Source: Pseudophaeomoniella oleicola (Eukaryota; Ascomycota; Eurotiomycetes; Phaeomoniellales; Phaeomoniellaceae). From it: DNA of 64,000 nt. The position numbers were made by a program, and so were the translations under genes. Positions 35,884 through 47,292 of the stretch are shown piece by piece (the first letter of the stretch is position 1; each line of letters opens with the position of its first letter). The stretch spans positions 53,492 through 117,491 of the forward strand of contig QWDQ01000067.1 in the NCBI GenBank assembly GCA_003868215.1. Reading direction: 5' to 3'. Below the pieces are notes generated by a model. That model saw only the letters and a program-made list of their open reading frames with translations. It was not told the origin of the DNA and did no database searches.

Positions 35884-38364
35884 CGCAACCGTTGAATCGG
35901 TCGATCCAGAACGAGGAATCTGTTCATCTACTTCTTTTGGGCACGGCATGAGACGACATCATTGATGATTGATGAGTACACGAGTCATTCTTTACTTGCT
36001 GGTTTGCGATATTTTATTGACGGTGCGTTCTTTGATTCAACGTTGTATTCCTACGGCACCTACATGTACCTAAGGTACCCTTCCTTACCTTGTCTAGCGG
36101 AACCTTTTAATTACAACTCTCGACTTTCTCATAGAAGAAAGAAATTGCTGTTTTCTTCTTACATCAGATGTTGAAGGCCACTGTAGTCTTCAATCGTGTC
36201 AACATATTATAAGTAATCCTATCCCTTTGTAACTTGGGGATACGTTGTTCAAGCACTAAAGCACGTCACATCTTGAGACCCTGAGTCGGCGATACAGCGG
36301 GTGGACCTCTTTTTATCAATTGGGTTTGCAACTAACACAATCGCGTACAAAGTGAAAGGCTCTCATGAGGCTCGAGCAAAAATTTCATCTCCATCGAGTG
36401 GGGAAAAAAAGTAACTTATCCCCATAGCAATCGTCCCACTCCGACCAAGTTGCCATTCTGTTGGGTCGGCGAACACCGGTCACTGTTCTAGACGATGATG
36501 TTCGGATTGATGTTCGTTTTCGATCGGTTGTCCGACTCTCATCATCATCGTCATGATGCCAGTTGACTCATTAGAGGAGGAAACATATGGCAGGATATTT
36601 CGTTTGCCGGCTCTTTTCGCTCTTTATATTGAAAAGATCAAATAAATATGAGCTATCTGTGGGTGAACAAGGGTTGGCTTACGTAGGTAGTAATTGTATG
36701 CTTTAAGCTGACAGGGGGGAGAGTTACTGGGATGTATCGATACGCTCTGACATCCCTGCACGGCTTTTACCTTAGGCACCACGCACCCCGCCATGATATC
36801 CGAGTCACCCTTCCTCTGTACTACGTAGTACTGAACAATACACGTCCATACGGTTCATTACGTATCTACCTCTCTAGGCCCATGACGAGGTTGGCTCAAA
36901 TTCCCTGCATGAAGATCTCCCACGAAGAATAAAACACGACGATCCTGAGCCAAACAGAAAAGGGAAAATTTCAGACAGGAATTCCAAAGAGGCTTTTGAC
37001 TCATCAGCTTACTGTTGTACAATCATTATCGTCGATGAGTCCTATGCTGGAGTCATCGACGTGGCAATGTCCAAAACTCGCTTCCCTGATCCGAAACAAG
37101 GATGGCGGTGATGGTGATGGCGATGGGTGTCGTCTGCATCTGGCGGTGAAGAGTCACAGTAAGACTGTAGCATAGCACGAATAGGAAGCCGTTCCTGAAT
37201 GCTAGTAGATAAGGATATCTTGAGGCCCAACCGGGGGAGTAGATCAAACACATTCCAGTACTATTTTCACCAGGGACAGTATTATATGGGCTCTCACATC
37301 GGTCTCTGCTTTAATTAGCGCCCTGCAGGTTCAGCAATAATACTCAACGATTGGCTTTCACATGGACATAGCATTTACTATGTGTGGAGGTCCCATCAAA
37401 GCTTTGGTTTAGAGTTGAATTCAAAAGGCAACAGCCATCTTTAAACCAGATATACATGCAGAGATATGTATGGGGTTTATTCAGAAGAACAGATCAGACG
37501 GTGGACAGTAGCGTCCCATAGGGAGTTGACGCCACTCGCACTCGGTCATATTCTTTCTCATATCGTTTCTCGTGGTGGATGTCAGAGTAGAGAGAAGACG
37601 ACACAGGCAGAAAAGGATCTCTGACTGCAGTGAGGCTCATGCTGCAACTTTTAGGTCCACGACACGTTACTGTAGGCTGGTCGGGGTGCATCTTTACCTT
37701 ACAATACACGCCTTATACTGTAATGTATTGTTTCGTCACCTGCGATTGGGCATCCCGGAGTGAGCAGATGCGATGCGGGACCCAAAAAATTATTATATCG
37801 ATCTCTCCCGCTGCCTCTCCATCATCCTCCCTCTTTTTCCTCTGTAGCAACAGCTGTAGCAGTAACCAATACCCCTCACTTCAACTTCAAAATATCCAAA
37901 AAGGTGTCAAATATCTATATCAATATCGTCGAGAAATATTTGCCCAATGGCTTTCGCTGAGCTGTAAACCTCCCACTGGGAGACGCATCCTGTCCCATGT
38001 GTCTCCCAGTCCGACACAGCCCAACGGTATTTCAATCGACTCTCGACGATATCCATCTCTTTCGACTGCTCGGAAGTCCTGCAGCTCTCATTTCCTGCTG
38101 TCGAAATTGCCTTACACGCACAAATCAAGAACACCTGGCAGTCTGCCCAAAGACTGAGGTGTTTTGAAGCTCATTCTCACCGCTAGATTGACTGGGTCCA
38201 CTCGGCCAGTCTCCTCTCACCCTCCACCTCTCAATACCGCATTCATATCACCAGTTCCGACCTCTACTAGCTTTATCACAGTCGCTGAACCATTAATTTC
38301 CAAAAACTTTTCTATCGATATCCTTAACACGGTACAATAAATTACAATACCTCCACAGTATCAA
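35884..38364. other. Intergenic region
   Basis: 2.5 kb with no supported coding sequence. It contains a TACTACGTAGTA palindrome at 36819-36830. From about 37.8 kb it turns pyrimidine-rich, consistent with the leader of the next gene. Confidence 0.5.
36819..36830. repeat. Dispersed palindrome TACTACGTAGTA, copy 4
   Basis: Exact 12-bp palindrome in intergenic DNA. Confidence 0.8.
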
Positions 38365-40203
38365 ATGACGCGGATCTTATTCCGATCTTCGACGGCTCGC
38401 GCCTCAATGCAGGCCTCTCCAAGCCGGTCCAAGTCGACCAGGGCATCTGTCAAAGTCGGTCGTGGTGGCAAGAGTGTTGATGGAACGTCCCGAGTTACCC
38501 CAAAGAAGACGAAACAGAGGAAGCCATCCGTGACCTCCAGTGAAGATTCTGATGACGAACTCTCAGACCCTCCAGACTCTGACGAGGACGAAGATGATGA
38601 CAATGATGATGACGACAATGATAGTGATGAATCGGCCCCGTCCTACAGTCCTCGCACGAACCGTAAGACGGGGCGTGTATCCACCAAAGAAACCACAAAA
38701 AATGTAGCTCTTTTTGACACCGATGATGAGAAAGATGCCTTCTTTGGCGATGATTCTGAAAATGAAGATGAAGTCTACGGTGCAGTAGACGAAATCAGTG
38801 ACGAAGATGAAGATATCGCAGACGCTGACATAGAAGTGATGGAGGAGCAGATCCTCGAGCAAGAGTTTGAACTCCAGCAAGACCTTGCTGCTCATGTCCT
38901 CGGCGACATTGACGGTCTGTCGGCTTACGCATTTGATGATGAGCTTGACGTCAATGAGTTTTCGAGCTCTTCCGAATCAGGTGACGATGGTGTTGAACGA
39001 CATGTCCACTTCCAAGCTGACGTAGCACATCTTCCATTTGGTGTCATCCCTGACTCGCCAACCCTGGAGATGAAACCCTTGAAAGTATCTAATGCAATGC
39101 ATCATCCTCAAGGCTTTTCACAGGAAGAGCTAGAAACCAGTCGAGCTGGTGAGATCAGTGCTGATCACCGTGCCTTTTTTGGTGACCCCGACGAAGACAG
39201 TATGTGGTGTTCTATGACAACACCAAGTGTCCTACAAAGCTGACATGACACGATAGGTGACTTGACTGACGACGATCTTCCAGCCGAAGCGCATACAGCT
39301 CCTAGCGCCTTGCAACAAAATCTGACCTCTGCGAATGGTATCGCTGATGCCGTGTCATCGCCCTCCAGTAAGAAGGATAAGAAATCACCACCTCGTCGAC
39401 GTGGACCAGTTCGAGGTGTCTTCAAGTTTGATGGTGACAAGCCTTGGGCAGTTCTTGATCCTACTGGGAAAAGGATTACTTTCTGCCCTGCCCCAAATAC
39501 CAATCGCCATGAGTGGCTCGAGAGGAAAGTTGTTGATGACGCTCTCGGCCTTGGGTCGGCTCAGTCTAGCCCACGAGCGTCCTTTTCAACATTGCTTGAT
39601 GATGAGAGTGTCAGTTCCGGTCAAGATTATGTCGAAACGATGCTTACTGGAGCAAATGTGATGATGGCGGGTCTTAACGGTGGTGCCGCTACTGCAAGCC
39701 AAAGTGGGGTTGCAACTGGTCCGCCTGAAGCATTTTATGCACCACCTGGTTCTCGTATCCTTGGAGACTATCTCATCGATCCTGAAGATCTTGATCTGGA
39801 CGATGATGACATTGCCGATCCCACGGGAGAAGACAGACTCAGGATCGAGGATATGATCACTTTCGATGATGATAGCGATGATGAAGAGTTGCCGACTTCT
39901 CCGATTTTCAAATCCGTAGAGGTTGCCGTTACACCTGCAGGCAAGAACACCGACAGCTACTCCCATCTCAACAGTGACAACATCATGTCTTTCCGTCGCG
40001 GTACCGACCCTTCTTCTCTCTCGAGACAACGGCAGTGGGATTTTGAAGCTCCACCTCCTGCTACGCCCAATTTCAAGGTGCCCTCATCCCCCATCGCACG
40101 CAAGCGTAAGGCAAGAAGTCCTCCATATCAAGGCGACCACTACAAAGGCGTCACTGCTGTAGAACGCAGTGTTGTCACACCAAAGAGGAGGAGAGGTATC
40201 TAA
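38365..40203 (+). CDS. Acidic nuclear protein, possibly CRF1/IFH1-like transcription cofactor
   Basis: Two exons, 38365-39199 and 39257-40203, with a 57-nt intron (GTATGT donor, ATAG acceptor), give 593 residues. The N-terminus is basic and Ser-rich. A long Asp/Glu/Ser tract (about 50-90) precedes NVALFDTDDEKDAFFGDDSE, which resembles the acidic CRF1/IFH1 signature. The C-terminal half has a conserved-looking block, GVFKFDGDKPWAVLDPTGKR, then IDPEDLDLDDDDI, and ends with basic clusters (IARKRKARSPP, VVTPKRRRGI). In yeast, Ifh1 and Crf1 bind Fhl1 and control ribosomal-protein genes under TORC1. The assignment here rests on recalled pattern, not on a full domain match; the alternative is an unrelated acidic nuclear protein. 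Confidence 0.7.
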
Positions 40204-41013
40204 TTGCAGCTACCTCGGGGCGTTAATGTGCTATTCGACTGAATTCCATTTGATGGGGTTATGATCCACGAAAACATTAATGTCTCTTTTCTAACGAGAA
40301 ACGATTCTCATATTGTGAAGGAACTGGAGACCGGGCGGGAAGGAACAAAGGCCGGTCGGGTATCTGGCGCAAGGATGATTAGAAGAGACATCTCTTTGTC
40401 CATTTGTTATTTGTATCTTTCCCTGATGACCTGTCACTGGATGATGGATCAACTGAGCTGATGGATCAATTGAGCTGAAGGATAAGATGACAAGTCATTT
40501 TCATTTTCTGTCTAATTTGTATGAAATGCTGAAGTTGATACCCCCATATCTACAAAAGCAAAGACAAGATTCCATAAAGCACGAGAAAAAGCAATCACTA
40601 CCTGTTTTGACCATCTGCCATTCCTGCCTGACCTGACCTGACCTGACCTCATCTCATCTCATCTCAAACATTCAATTATTAGCTTTTAAATTCGTTTTTT
40701 ATCTTTCTCTTCTTTCGCTTGAGAAGAAGCAAACAGCGTATCTCCCCCCCAAATCCCTCCTCCTCGAAGGTAGGTAGTTAAGTAAATCACACCTTGTTTT
40801 GTTGTGACTTTTCCCTTCCCCTCCCCTTCCCCATAGGATCTATCTAATTACCTCCTCTATATATTATATATTATATATGATGATGAAGAGGAGGAGGAGT
40901 GGGTCGTGAGTTGGTGAGCTAGATAGAAAGATGATGATGATGGATGATAAGGATTGAAAGAAGAAAGAAAGAATATGTTTTTTGTATGTATGTAATTTAT
41001 AAACCGTGAGTGA

Positions 41014-41078
<65 letters not shown>

Positions 41079-41178
41079 AAGAGAAAGCTGAAGAATTTCA
41101 ATGATTGAATCATTACTGTATTCCCATTGAAATACATGATACATAAAAACAAGAACATAAACCATATAATATTAAAAC
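40204..41178. other. Convergent intergenic region with GA repeat
   Basis: 0.98 kb between two stops. It holds short tandem CTGAC/TCTCA pentamers near 40629-40665, polypurine stretches and the long (GA)n tract at 41020-41086. No gene is supported. Confidence 0.6.
41020..41086. repeat. (GA)n microsatellite
   Basis: About 67 bp of GA dinucleotides with three AAA interruptions, non-coding. Confidence 0.9.
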
Positions 41179-42788
41179 CTACTTCTCCTTCCTCTTCTCC
41201 TCCTCCCTGTCCTCCTTCCCCGCTGCCCCTCCTCGAACCAAAGCCCTAACCTCATCCGTGACCAATTGATCCACCGACTCGATCGCGCCCTGCATGTCGC
41301 CTTTATTGTACAAGAAGAGGCCCTGGAGGACGGCGGTGCTGACGCCGCTGGCACTGTTGTTGCTGTCGTCTCCATCACTACGGTCAAGAATGCCGACGTC
41401 TTCCAATTTTCTGATAAACGCCTCGCGATAGCGCGAACTGTCCTGGAAGTCGCCGTAGAACCGGTCCCAGAGGTGCGAGACCTGGTGGCGGGTGGCTTCG
41501 CCGAGACGGACGGTCATGTCCACGCGGCCGGGGCGTACGAGGGCTTCGTCGAGACGGTCGACGTGGTTCGTGGTGAGGAAGAGGATGCGTTCTTCGGCGC
41601 TGGCGACGCCGTCGAGGGCGTTGAGGAGGCCGGAGAAAGTGACGTTGGCGCCGCGGTAGCCGTCGGCGTCGGTTTGGAGGCGGCGGTTCGAGAAGGCGGC
41701 GTCGATGTCTTCGAGGAGGATGATGGTGCGTTGCGGGACGATGGTGAGGAGGTGGTTGAGGCGGTCGTCGGTGAGGCCGCGTTCGGAAAGGTTGAGGATC
41801 GCGATGTCGTAGTCTAGATCGCCAGCGAGGGCTTGGATGAAGGAGGATTTGCCGGTGCCGGGTGGTCCATAAAGGAGATAGCCACGGCGGTAGGGGATGC
41901 CCCGATCGTAGTACCAGGATGCAGACGAGATGAAGGAGGATATGTCGGATAGGATGCGTTCTTTGATACCGGCGTCAAGGATGACCGAGTCCAAGGGCCT
42001 CTTGCGGCGAGGAAGTCCGAATGGTCGCCATTCCGTGCCCCAGGCATTGTAGATGACGGTTTTACCTTCATATGATCTCTCGGCGAGTTTGTGTGCTTCG
42101 GTAAATAGGTCTTCGAAGATGTGCCGGTGGGCGTACAGCGTCGTAAGTGTGATGGTCTCCCACGGTTTACCTGTTTGAAGATCTCGAGCCTTCGCTTCCC
42201 GGGTACGATTGACCAAGATAAACGCTCCGTTGTATCGTATCACGTGTGTCCCAGGCCCCGGTAGAAGAGCAAATCGTGTATGAACGGCGCCATTTGAATG
42301 TACCACCTTCTCCGTCTGTATGCTCAGATGTCGCATGCGGGGAGTGAATTTCTGAAGCAGACTTTCGAAGGTGCTTGCCCTCACGTTTGGGCCATTCGAT
42401 ATGTCAGATGGGGTATGCACGGGGCTACGTGCGAGTTGTTGGCGTTGATGTTGTGTCATCCACTCGAGAAACCATGGGTAAGATTCATCTTTGACGTTGA
42501 TCTCGACATCGACCAACATGCGCTGGCGCAGCAGCGTTGCGCCCCTGCGGAGTCCACGTTGGCCAAGGGTTGCAAGCGCTCCAAGTGAGGCCAGACCAAA
42601 ACCCTGAGTAAAGGTCAGCAGAAACACATATCAGCAAGCGAGTGTGCACTTACGGCTGTGAAAAAGGGATTGCTGGTCAACTGGGCGAAAATGCCACCGT
42701 CGTTAGCATTGGACGTAAATTGCTTCGCAAGATCTTGCTTAGAAGTGGCTAGCTCCAATGCTTGCGACTTCGGTCCCCCATTCTCCAT
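41179..42788 (-). CDS. bcs1: Mitochondrial BCS1 AAA ATPase
   Basis: Two exons, 42788-42654 and 42603-41179, with a 50-nt intron, give 519 residues. BCS1 sits in the mitochondrial inner membrane and translocates the folded Rieske iron-sulphur protein into complex III. The splice joins SNPFFTA to GFGLASLGALATLGQRGLRR, recreating the family's membrane segment and internal targeting region. The BCS1-N domain follows (MLVDVEINVKDESYPWFLEWM). The AAA domain has Walker A GPPGTGKSS (291-299), Walker B IILLEDIDAAF (339-349) and arginine-finger region VRPGRVDM. The C-terminus is extended by about 50 residues of charged low-complexity sequence. Codon third positions are strikingly G/C-rich in the AAA half but not in the BCS1-N half. 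Confidence 0.93.
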
Positions 42789-43313
42789 GCCCAACTCTCT
42801 AAGGTAGTTGATGTGATATACTGATTCCCTGTATCAATCTGTACCCCTCAACGACACATTGTGAAGTATCGTCGACTTTGCTGAGGATGTTGAACGGAAA
42901 ATAAATTCCTTGCGCCAATCTCCGAGTTCGACGTCACTGCCATGTGCGCGTGCTACTGTGCTATATTATTCGACGACGAGGTCGACTGAACATTACTATC
43001 TACCAATTATATGTTCAGTATGAGCCCTTTAGGAAATTCGCTATGAACACACACGTGTCTGAGAGGAAGTATAGATCTGCCTCGTACAACAGCGCCGAAC
43101 ACGCCGATGATATACTCGAGACACCTAGTATATATACCTTATACAAGAAAGTGAATGAAAGCATGATCATGTAACCAGACATCCAAACCTCCCAGCCCCA
43201 TTATGAATTACCAAAAGAGAAACCTTGGAATCCCGCCTATCTATCCTCGCCGTGCATCTGCTTTTGTTCCGGCCTCCCTAGCATGCACCCTCACTGGGAC
43301 GTATAGAAGGCTC
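42789..43313. other. Tandem intergenic region
   Basis: 525 bp between two genes on the same strand; presumed BCS1 promoter and upstream 3' UTR. No further feature seen. Confidence 0.5.
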
Positions 43314-45601
43314 TCAAAATTTGTCCGAGGTAACAGCTCTGGTCCCAACCACCAAAACCTTCGCAAGCACGCTGACGAATGCAGTCAAGATCCAAATGAT
43401 GAATCTGAGCAAGACGAACATTGCGCTCAACGCTACCCTCGTAGGCCCAGGAAGCTTTTGCCCTTCTCTTGCTCCGGACTGGTAAGTCCCGTATTTCTCC
43501 AGATCAAACTCCTGAATCGTTATCTTATGCTTCTTGTTTTTTTGTTTCTTCTTCTTGCCTTTCGAAGACTTGGTGGAGTTGGCCTTCTCCAGATCTATCT
43601 CCTCGGTCGAACCGGGTTCCTCGGCGAGAGCTGTCATGCCGGCAAATGATCTGAAAGACATGGCCAACGACTTCCGGCTTCTCCCTTTGCCGTCCTTGCT
43701 GCGAAGCTGCCTCATCGACTTCTCTGCCTGTTCGGCCTCCTCTCTCTCTGCAACCGTGGCGTAGAAGACGCTCCCGGCGTAGGAGCGGCCGCCAATAGTA
43801 CTTGCACCCGCGACACTACCTACGACGCTTGCCGAATATCCGATCTTTGGGAGATGACGCTTATATTCAGCGAATGGATCATACAGTGGAAGGTCGGCCA
43901 GGAAAGCATTGGTCAATGAATCGGTAATAGCAACGGCAAACAACGCGGAGACGAGAGAGTCGATCGCATAAAGTGAAGGAAGATGTGTTATGATCGACTG
44001 CGCATCAATGCTCAAGATTGGACCGCTGGGGGTGAAAGAAAGAGAAGCAAGAGGTGGTGGAAGGGTGTCATTTGCGGTATCGGGTAGTGTAGTGGTGGAA
44101 GCGCGAGGTGGAACACGACCTGTGGGCAGCGTGGGGTCACTCGAAGGGTATGGGTTCAAGATCGCTATTGTTGGATAGCTCGGGGTATCAGGCGAGACAG
44201 AGCGCTCAGAAGGATTTGGAGAATCCCCAATGGGACTGGTGATCGTTATATGCAAGATTGGCTTCGCTTCGTCAGCATGCGGGTTGATCACTAAGCTTGG
44301 TGGACCTGGCCGAGCTTTTCCGATAGCTGGATGCTCAAGTTCGTATCTTCTCTCTGCTTCATTCCAATACAGACGAGAGGCTTCCTGAGCTGCCGCACGA
44401 GAAACTGCTTCACTCTGCATCTGATTCCTGAGAGTAGGAGCAAGTTGATGTTCGGCCGCTAGGCTGTCTGACTGATCGATTGCCAACATAGCTGCGAGCT
44501 TAGGGAAGATGTATGTAATCAAATGGCGCCGTCTCGAGGAGAGAAGATTACCGCTATAATCAGACTGTGGCGAACTATTTGTCTCTGATTCTAGGGTGAG
44601 CTGTAGGATTGGCACCTTGATCTGGGGTTTGAAGGGATGGGTTCGAGAGACAGAGAGCTCATTGTTGGCGAATGTATCCAAAGTATAGAATGCAGCCATG
44701 GGAGAGGTGCCAAATGTGAACGAGGCCTCGGCTGTGCTGCAGCAACATTAGCATGATGAATGTGTATCGACCAAGAAACTTACCGGGTAAGAAGTAGATT
44801 GAATGCATCAGTTGATGCATCCGGCCCTTGGCCATTTGTAGCCTCCCAGAGTTTCCCAAGCTCTTCAATTGTAGATATCGGGGGAGGTCTTGCTTCTAGA
44901 GCATCGAGAGGAAAATTCAAAACGCTTGCTGGAGCTGTCTTCGGTGCGCCAATTACGTCGTCAACTCTGGAAATGGATGCAACACTCGGACTGTATTCAT
45001 TGAACGAGACTGCCACTTCTGCTTCGCGTTCTGGGCTATCTTCGGTATCTTGAGTCTGTTGGGGATAATACGACTGTCTGGGGTTATGAACGCCTGGATC
45101 GTATCTCGGGAACATAGATCGCATCGGAATCACAGGTGACTTGTTGTCACTACTGGAATCGGCCTTTTGCAGAGGCGCAGGCCTCGCCTTCTCGCTTCTG
45201 GTCTTCATTGGCGGCGGCGGCGGAGGAGGAGGAGGAAAGTGGAGAGTCGATAGCTTCTGAAACGTACTTCCAGCGGCGTTCACTGGGAAAGCATCGGATT
45301 TCATGGCTGGTGGATGCTCGTTCTTGGAGCTGATCTCAGGAGATGAGGCTCTTAGGGGAAGCATATGCGCTTTTTCCGGTTCCCTCACAGGGCTAACTTC
45401 CTTGTAGACCTGAATAACCACAGCCTCAGCAGATTTCGCAGATTCTGGACTGCCTTTGGGCCCATCTTCGATGATAGTAGACACTGCAATCGGTGCAACA
45501 GAGACACCTTTCGAAGCACCTTTTCGAAACGGATTTGAATCACGATTTTCTTTCGGCACTGGGAGCGGAAATAGTTGGAATTGGCCTGTTGAAGAAGCCA
45601 T
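43314..45601 (-). CDS. Large proline-rich protein with C-terminal membrane helix
   Basis: Two exons, 45601-44784 and 44736-43314, with a 47-nt intron (GTAAGT donor, CTGCAG acceptor), give 746 residues. I do not recognise a named family. The N-terminal 250 residues are disordered, with a nine-proline run (123-131) and Ser-rich patches. A folded-looking block starts around LGKLWEATNGQGPDASTDAFN and continues across the splice into ASFTFGTSPMAAFYTLDTF. Downstream are Arg-rich helices (SRRRHLITYIFPKLAAML) and TIGGRSYAGSVFYATVAERE. A Lys-rich stretch (KKKKQKNKKHK) and a hydrophobic helix (about 705-735) lie near the C-terminus, giving tail-anchor-like topology. Start 45601 is used because the upstream in-frame ATG adds residues with no support. 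Confidence 0.7.
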
Positions 45602-47292
45602 GACGACTGCCGTACGGAAAATCAATGGCTCAAACAGTATCTCTTAGGATGCTCCGAGATCAACACGTGTACAGGAGATATAGAGAGATCTCCCTCAGTC
45701 CCAGGTGCTCGCTGACACACCGCGATAGCCCAATGCCACGAAACAGAAAAGAAAGCCCAGGAGGGGAGAAGACGAACGAGAACACAATCTACCTGCCTAC
45801 ATCGTGGTTGAACCTACGGTTTTACTTCCCTTCCACAAAACTCATTAGCGCCAGCATTGCTGCAATGTTGGGATAGTATGCAACCCGAGTATTAGGCTGA
45901 CCAGGATGCTCGGGGCGGATCACATTGCATTAACAAAGAATAAGCAGATATACACGCGCATTGTTACTGAGCGACGATGTGGCACGGATGGGGGATGATG
46001 GTAGAGCGAATGTGAACGGGTCGAGTGGAGAGATGAGGGCGCTTAGAGATCTTCTGACATCGCCGTTGATTGGCCGCTTTTTGCAAGCGCTCGGATTACC
46101 CTCACGAGGCTCAACGACAGGGATGCGTCCATGGGCCCGACTATCCAATCAAAGTCTGCCATATGGTCTAGATGATGTTGGCCGTCCTCAATTGCGGTGT
46201 CATACAACCTACAACCGTCTATGCAAGACCAAAATCATAACCATGTGTGCTGACTAGGCATGAAATCTCAATCAGACATAACCCAATCAAGATGATTCCT
46301 TGGATCGAGAGATACGCTCTCCCACCCTCCCGGTATAGTTATCTGTAGCATTTTCGACCTAGTTACTGGATACTTCAGGAGATCATACGCATGTGTGGTG
46401 GCCTTTCGACCGCTTCCTCGGGTGCCTGGGAACCTGGAGAGCCGGGTTGGGATGCTGATGCTGATGCCTTGTATCACGACACAGTCGGTGGCCTTCATAG
46501 ACGCGAAGCTCTAGCTTTGACACAGTGGCACGTCAATATGCTGTAAATCTTACAGTAGGACAGAGAATATCAAATGCCGGAAACATAGCAAGGTAGCGTC
46601 AAGCACGACAATTTACGTATGGAGATCTCCGATTCAGATCGATCCGTAGTTACCGCAGTCCATTGACAGAGAAGCCAAAAGACGGCCAGAGTACGGTCCC
46701 GACAATAGAACCGGAATATTAGGGCGTCCAAAACGGGCCTCGGACGGGCGCAGAGATCAGCTGCGGTGCAAATCTTGATACTGCAAGTACGTGAAAGCAA
46801 GAGTTCCAAAATCCATTTTCGTAACGATCTCCATCGAAATCCACGGGTCCAGGCAACGGAGCAAGTGCCTGAAATTTCGACAATAAACGCTGCAATTTTC
46901 GAACGACCACCCGCCGGTGACATCCATCAGTGAAAACGCTTTCCACAGAAAAATCAAATCGCTGGTGAACGACAGGTTCTCCAAGATACGGACAAGGATA
47001 ACAGCCTGGGCTTTCACCTGATATTTGAAGTAGGGAAATCCCGAGTCCCAGAGAACAACCGCCAACGGGGGTAATTGCTAGTACCACCACGGCTATTGCT
47101 TATGATGACCGGAGGGATCTCCAAAAAAATTCCTGAAGACCGGTCCAAAATAGGTAGAGTTAAATCGCAATCGCGTTGGAGCATAACGTCATATGGAGGA
47201 TCGAACGGTATGGAACCGATCCCAGATAGCCTCACAGTAGAAAAGAGCAGAATGGAACCTTTCCCTCGTGGATAGACAACTGCTACATAATT
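45602..47292. other. Intergenic region
   Basis: 1.7 kb between two minus-strand genes. Overlapping frames of 60-120 codons exist near 46570-47090 on the minus strand in all three phases, so none is favoured. I tested for U-snRNA signatures by eye and found none. Confidence 0.45.

Noticed and set aside
41266-41817. 183-codon plus-strand frame opposite BCS1
   Set aside because: Val/Ala/Glu/Gly-rich antisense of GC-rich BCS1 codons; no independent support.
46570-47090. Cluster of minus-strand open frames near the SR gene 3' end
   Set aside because: Three overlapping phases are equally open, with no domain and no splice pattern, suggesting chance.
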